Shown piece after piece: positions 41,414 to 44,175 of a stretch of 44,175 bases of DNA. The DNA comes from Silvanigrellales bacterium (GTDB lineage: Bacteria; Bdellovibrionota_B; Oligoflexia; Silvanigrellales; Silvanigrellaceae). Under the pieces are notes generated by a model, which saw nothing but the letters and a program-made list of their open reading frames with translations, was not told the DNA's origin and ran no database searches. Positions within the stretch are counted from its first letter, which is position 1; the number at the start of each line of letters is the position of its first letter. The DNA lies in NCBI GenBank assembly GCA_020247005.1, contig JADCJN010000192.1:1-44175 (forward strand), in the 5' to 3' direction. A program made the position numbers and the translations under genes.

Positions 41414-43045
41414 TCAGTTCACGGTTTCAAGGTACTTGACCTGGATAGAGGCTCCACTCGCAGGAATCACCTTGAAGGAAAGGAAATTGCCCTGCGTCTT
41501 GTGTTCATACTTTGAGGCGTCCCACTTCACGCCGTCAATAAACACCTCGAGCGTTCCAGGGTACGGCACTTTTCCTGCGGGCAAGGCAATTTGGTTCGCA
41601 AGTTCACCGACATTCGCGCCCACGTTGCCCAGTATTTGGTTCCACTCGGGCGCGCAGATGTTTTCCACCACACCGCCCGTGGCTTGGGCCGCTTTGATGT
41701 AGTTCGTTCCCGATTCCTTCGGTCCACTAGTGGAAGGAACATCGGGGTTGGAGCAGTCGATTTTTCCGTCGGCGCCGCGCAAACCTGTGATGGCACTGAC
41801 GCGGAACTTGCCCGGACCTTTCACCGCAGGGTTGTCGAGGTAGGCCTTAAAATTGTCGGCGGTGTACTTGTAGTCGGTCCAGGGCAAGTTCGTGCCTGCT
41901 TTCTTTTCCAACGCATACGGAATGCCTCCAAAGGCGTCGAGGAACGGCGAGCCTCCGCCCTTCTTGCATTTCGTGAGGTCTTTTTGGCCCGCGGCATTGA
42001 GAGTCGTCCGGCCCCAGGCGTCTTCACACCACATTTGCACACCGTCATCTTCCTCATCGGAAAGGACGATGATGGAAAGAAAGGCATCTGTTCGAAGAAA
42101 GTTCTTGTTGACCCCCGACAGAGACTTTTCCACCGCCATGCGCGCAGCGGTGAGGCCGTGCTCCATACCCGAACCCGTTGTGCCAATTTTGGCGAGCTTG
42201 CTGAAGTTCGACACGAACGATGCAGACGGAGTGAGAACGGACTGCTTGCTTGTGGGATCTTCCACCAGACGCCCTTGTGCGGGGCCGACCATGACACCTT
42301 TCACCTTTGCGCCACCGCTGATGTCATCTGCGTTCGGGCAGTATTTGTTGGCCTTGGGGTCTCCTGTGTTCCAGTCGATGTCGCAAACATCTGTGGAGGT
42401 CACGCCCACCCGAAAGTCGACGCGCGCGTCGGAAAGCTTTCTGGCAAAGGCCTCAAACCGGCTTGTGAGCTGAGACTGCGCCCAATTCATGGAACCGGAG
42501 TCGTCAACAATCCAAAGCACGTCAACTTTGCCTTGCCGTTGGGTTGTGTCGAAAACGACCGCGGCGCCGGGTTTTGGCTCTGAGACGCCAGTCGCACCTC
42601 CACCCGCAGCTCCCCCCGAGCTTCCCCCTGAAGCGCTCCCCGGGATTTCGGCCGGATTCTCGCCAAGGCCGCCCCGCACCCCACCCGAGTCGTCCATGAC
42701 GACCCCGCCTGCACCCCCTCCACCGGAGGCAGAACCGCTTGTGGCAGTGTCCTTGTCGTCGGAGTCGGCAACCACCCCGGGAGCGCTCGAAAGAGGTTCA
42801 CCGGTGGTGGGGTCACCTTCGCCTCGCCGCGCTCCCAAATCTCCGGCGTCTGTTTCTGCGGTGGCTCCCGCTTTCGCGTCGGAGCTTGCCTGTTTCGCCG
42901 CGCGTTCTGGTTTCACAACCATGGATTGCTCGGTGAACGCGGGGTCTTGGCCACAACCCGCCGCGAGCCCAAAAAGGGTGAGTGTCGACACAACCGAAAA
43001 ACCCCGAACGCCGCTCGAGCGGCCACGAAGAATGTTGACGCTCAT
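41414..43045 (-). CDS. VWA-domain lipoprotein
   Basis: A 543-residue protein. The signal peptide ends in LAAGC (lipid Cys ~31). Residues ~60-160 are low-complexity Gly/Ser/Asp linker. A von Willebrand A domain follows from ~172, with MIDAS residues in WIVDDSGSMNWAQ (Asp181, Ser183, Ser185) and the later LSDEEDDG motif. Many Cys (DVCDIDWN, KYCPNAD, MWCEDAWG, TKCKKGG) suggest disulfides. The C-terminal part (~450-543) looks beta-rich. It would be a cell-surface adhesion or matrix protein. It is related in type to Bdellovibrio/myxobacterial VWA lipoproteins. It is monocistronic apart from readthrough to folK. Confidence 0.85.
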   Translation of the reverse strand: MSVNILRGRSSGVRGFSVVSTLTLFGLAAGCGQDPAFTEQSMVVKPERAAKQASSDAKAGATAETDAGDLGARRGEGDPTTGEPLSSAPGVVADSDDKDTATSGSASGGGGAGGVVMDDSGGVRGGLGENPAEIPGSASGGSSGGAAGGGATGVSEPKPGAAVVFDTTQRQGKVDVLWIVDDSGSMNWAQSQLTSRFEAFARKLSDARVDFRVGVTSTDVCDIDWNTGDPKANKYCPNADDISGGAKVKGVMVGPAQGRLVEDPTSKQSVLTPSASFVSNFSKLAKIGTTGSGMEHGLTAARMAVEKSLSGVNKNFLRTDAFLSIIVLSDEEDDGVQMWCEDAWGRTTLNAAGQKDLTKCKKGGGSPFLDAFGGIPYALEKKAGTNLPWTDYKYTADNFKAYLDNPAVKGPGKFRVSAITGLRGADGKIDCSNPDVPSTSGPKESGTNYIKAAQATGGVVENICAPEWNQILGNVGANVGELANQIALPAGKVPYPGTLEVFIDGVKWDASKYEHKTQGNFLSFKVIPASGASIQVKYLETVN

Positions 43046-43143
43046 CAGAGACGCCTCCTGCTGAAGTAGAACCTTCTTTTGGCGAGGAAGCGGAACAATT
43101 CCTCTATCTCTTCCTCAGTTGTCCTCTTCGTCGAACTCTGTGT

Positions 43144-43183
43144 AAAAAATAAAGCCCCTCCGGAAGACATCCAGAAGGGCTTT
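43144..43183 (-). terminator. Second minus-strand terminator downstream of rpmH
   Basis: A 14-bp stem (minus strand, with three G-U pairs) AAAGCCCTTCTGGA / TCCGGAGGGGCTTT with loop TGTCT is followed by ATTTTTT. It lies 41 bp beyond the first rpmH terminator, between rpmH and the VWA gene promoter. Confidence 0.85.
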
Positions 43184-43224
43184 CAGTTGCTGAAGAAACC
43201 GTTATTTCTAAAGATTCAAAAAGA

Positions 43225-43254
43225 GCAAAAAAAAGAGCCCCAACTGGGGCTCTT
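43225..43254 (-). terminator. Terminator of rpmH
   Basis: On the minus strand AAGAGCCCC / GGGGCTCTT (9 bp, 4-nt loop) is followed by a run of Ts. It starts six bases after the rpmH stop. Confidence 0.92.
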
Positions 43255-43259
43255 CGCAT

Positions 43260-43412
43260 TCACTTCACATAAACCGTCGCGGCGAGGCGAGCGCGACCCT
43301 TTTTACGGCGGGCCTTGATCACATTGCGGCCGCCGGGGGTGGCCATCCGGGCGCGGAAGCCGTGCTTACGCTTGCGCACGCGGTTGCTGGGCTGAAAAGT
43401 ACGCTTTGACAT
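43260..43412 (-). CDS. rpmH: 50S ribosomal protein L34
   Basis: A 50-residue basic protein, [19 protein letters not shown], then [22 protein letters not shown], which is the whole L34 signature. It is too short for many gene lists. In most bacteria rpmH is followed by rnpA; here two terminators and a VWA lipoprotein gene follow instead. A divergent gene starts 218 bp away. Confidence 0.98.
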   Translation of the reverse strand: MSKRTFQPSNRVRKRKHGFRARMATPGGRNVIKARRKKGRARLAATVYVK

Positions 43413-43630
43413 AGTCGGTCCTCACAAAAAACGAACGGAAGTCTCTCGGTCGGAGACGGGTAACACGGTCGGAGCGCCAAGGCAACCCAGAAGACAAGGG
43501 GGGATTATCGTGGACGCCAAACGCCCCTTCCGATACGACACTGCTCCGGCATCAAAGCCCCTCAGCCTGTTTCTGGGCCGCAGGGCTCCTGCCGAATGCC
43601 CTGCCTCCCGAAACGAAGGAATTGCTGACA

Positions 43631-44175
43631 ATGACCGAGCGCAAAAAGCCCACGCGGGCCAAGGCCCCCCGTTCCGATGCCAAGAAGGCACCTGCGAAAA
43701 AGCCCGCTGCCAGGAAGGCGACCGGACGAAAGGAGGCCCCTGCGCGGACAGCAGCGGGAGGCGGCAAACGCCCCGCTGGAAAACGCTTCGCCGAGCGCGC
43801 CGATGAGCGAGGCGGACGTCCGCCCAGGGACGACCGCGAGGAACGCGGCGCGCGCGCACCTCTGGGGAACCGAGCCGACAGGCCCCAGCGGACGGCCCGC
43901 ACCGAGAACGCTCCTCGGAGCGGACGCCCCGCCAAAGACAACCGTTCGCCAAGGCCGGAGAGAGGACTTCGTTCCGCAAAGCCCGAACGGGACGTTCGCT
44001 CTTCAAGGCCTGAGCGAGACATTCGGTCTGCAAGGCCCGATCGCGCTGATCGCCCCCAACGTGGCGACCGGTTCGGTTTCGACCGCGCTGAAAGAGCCGA
44101 GACAACGGAACGCCCCAAGCGCACAGAGAGGTTTGAACGTCCTGAAAGGGCACGTCCTGAAAGGGCACGTCCTGA
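43631..44175 (+). CDS. Arg/Lys-rich N-terminal extension of a protein that leaves the window
   Basis: An open frame with no stop before the window edge, at least 181 residues, starting MTERKKPTRAKAPRSDAKKAP. It is disordered, with a Lys/Ala/Pro start, then Arg/Glu/Pro/Gly repeats such as SARPERD/SSRPERD and, at the very end, a 15-bp repeat giving RPERA RPERA. GAAGGA at 43615-43620 precedes ATG 43631. Such tails occur on RNA-binding enzymes (rRNA pseudouridine synthases, 2'-O-methyltransferases, DEAD-box helicases), so the catalytic domain probably lies beyond base 44175. It is divergent from rpmH. Confidence 0.7.
   Translation, partial: MTERKKPTRAKAPRSDAKKAPAKKPAARKATGRKEAPARTAAGGGKRPAGKRFAERADERGGRPPRDDREERGARAPLGNRADRPQRTARTENAPRSGRPAKDNRSPRPERGLRSAKPERDVRSSRPERDIRSARPDRADRPQRGDRFGFDRAERAETTERPKRTERFERPERARPERARP

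Noticed and set aside
41591..42583. 330-codon plus-strand open frame
   Set aside because: Antisense to the VWA lipoprotein gene, which has clear motifs and its own terminator.
43510..43806. 98-codon plus-strand open frame starting before the Arg-rich gene
   Set aside because: Out of frame with the open-ended gene at 43631, which has a better ribosome site and runs on to the window edge.

Overview
The window looks like the chromosome of a free-living, motile Gram-negative bacterium, most likely a Bdellovibrionota/Oligoflexia-type lineage. The pointers are a short flagellin, a TIGR02147-type regulator (a family concentrated in Bdellovibrio-like and Fibrobacter genomes), many unrecognised lipoproteins with clear lipoboxes, a DUF507-type protein and Bdellovibrio-like lipoprotein/ankyrin architecture. 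The taxonomic call is inference. The genes are moderately GC-rich, with AT-rich islands only at promoters.

Left part (1-14.5 kb): small envelope proteins, then a translationally coupled run of a crotonase-like protein, a small lipoprotein and an FMN-dependent nitronate monooxygenase/FabK-like enzyme. A flagellin with a leader hairpin and strong terminator and a secreted PrxQ peroxiredoxin follow. Next is a two-gene unit resembling the ZorA/ZorB motor of Zorya defence: a MotA/ExbB-like channel with a ~700-residue coiled-coil tail, and a single-pass OmpA-domain partner that lacks the expected transmembrane Asp. A minus-strand cluster (SDR, small membrane protein, NagD-like HAD phosphatase) ends in a lipoprotein gene broken by a frameshift and an amber codon.

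Middle (14.5-29.9 kb): dabB-dabA, a DIC transporter pair, is divergent from a LysR regulator across a perfect dyad. Accessory DNA follows, organised around tRNA-Cys: an intact tRNA-Cys at 29784-29858 (minus), a 61-nt copy of its 3' part at 25232-25292, and a 23-bp exact piece of that copy at the 3' end of the LysR gene (19636-19658). The 4.5-kb block between the first two carries an AbiEi-like/nucleotidyltransferase pair under a 40-bp palindrome and an mphR-mph macrolide phosphotransferase module under a 42-bp palindrome. The block to its left carries an MNT-HEPN toxin-antitoxin pair and a TIGR02147/ankyrin-lipoprotein operon. No integrase is visible.

Right part (29.9-44.2 kb): mostly core. 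It holds a double-HD protein with one dead HD domain, a gamma-carbonic-anhydrase-like protein, an operon of barrel protein, TPR-like lipoprotein and duplicated DUF507 protein running up to dnaE, a protein with a Lys-His-Glu-Ala repeat tail, lepB, fmt, folK, a VWA-domain lipoprotein, rpmH with two terminators, and the start of an Arg-rich protein that leaves the window.

The most notable items are the integrase-less tRNA-Cys islands with their palindrome-controlled cassettes, and the orphan ZorAB-like pair.
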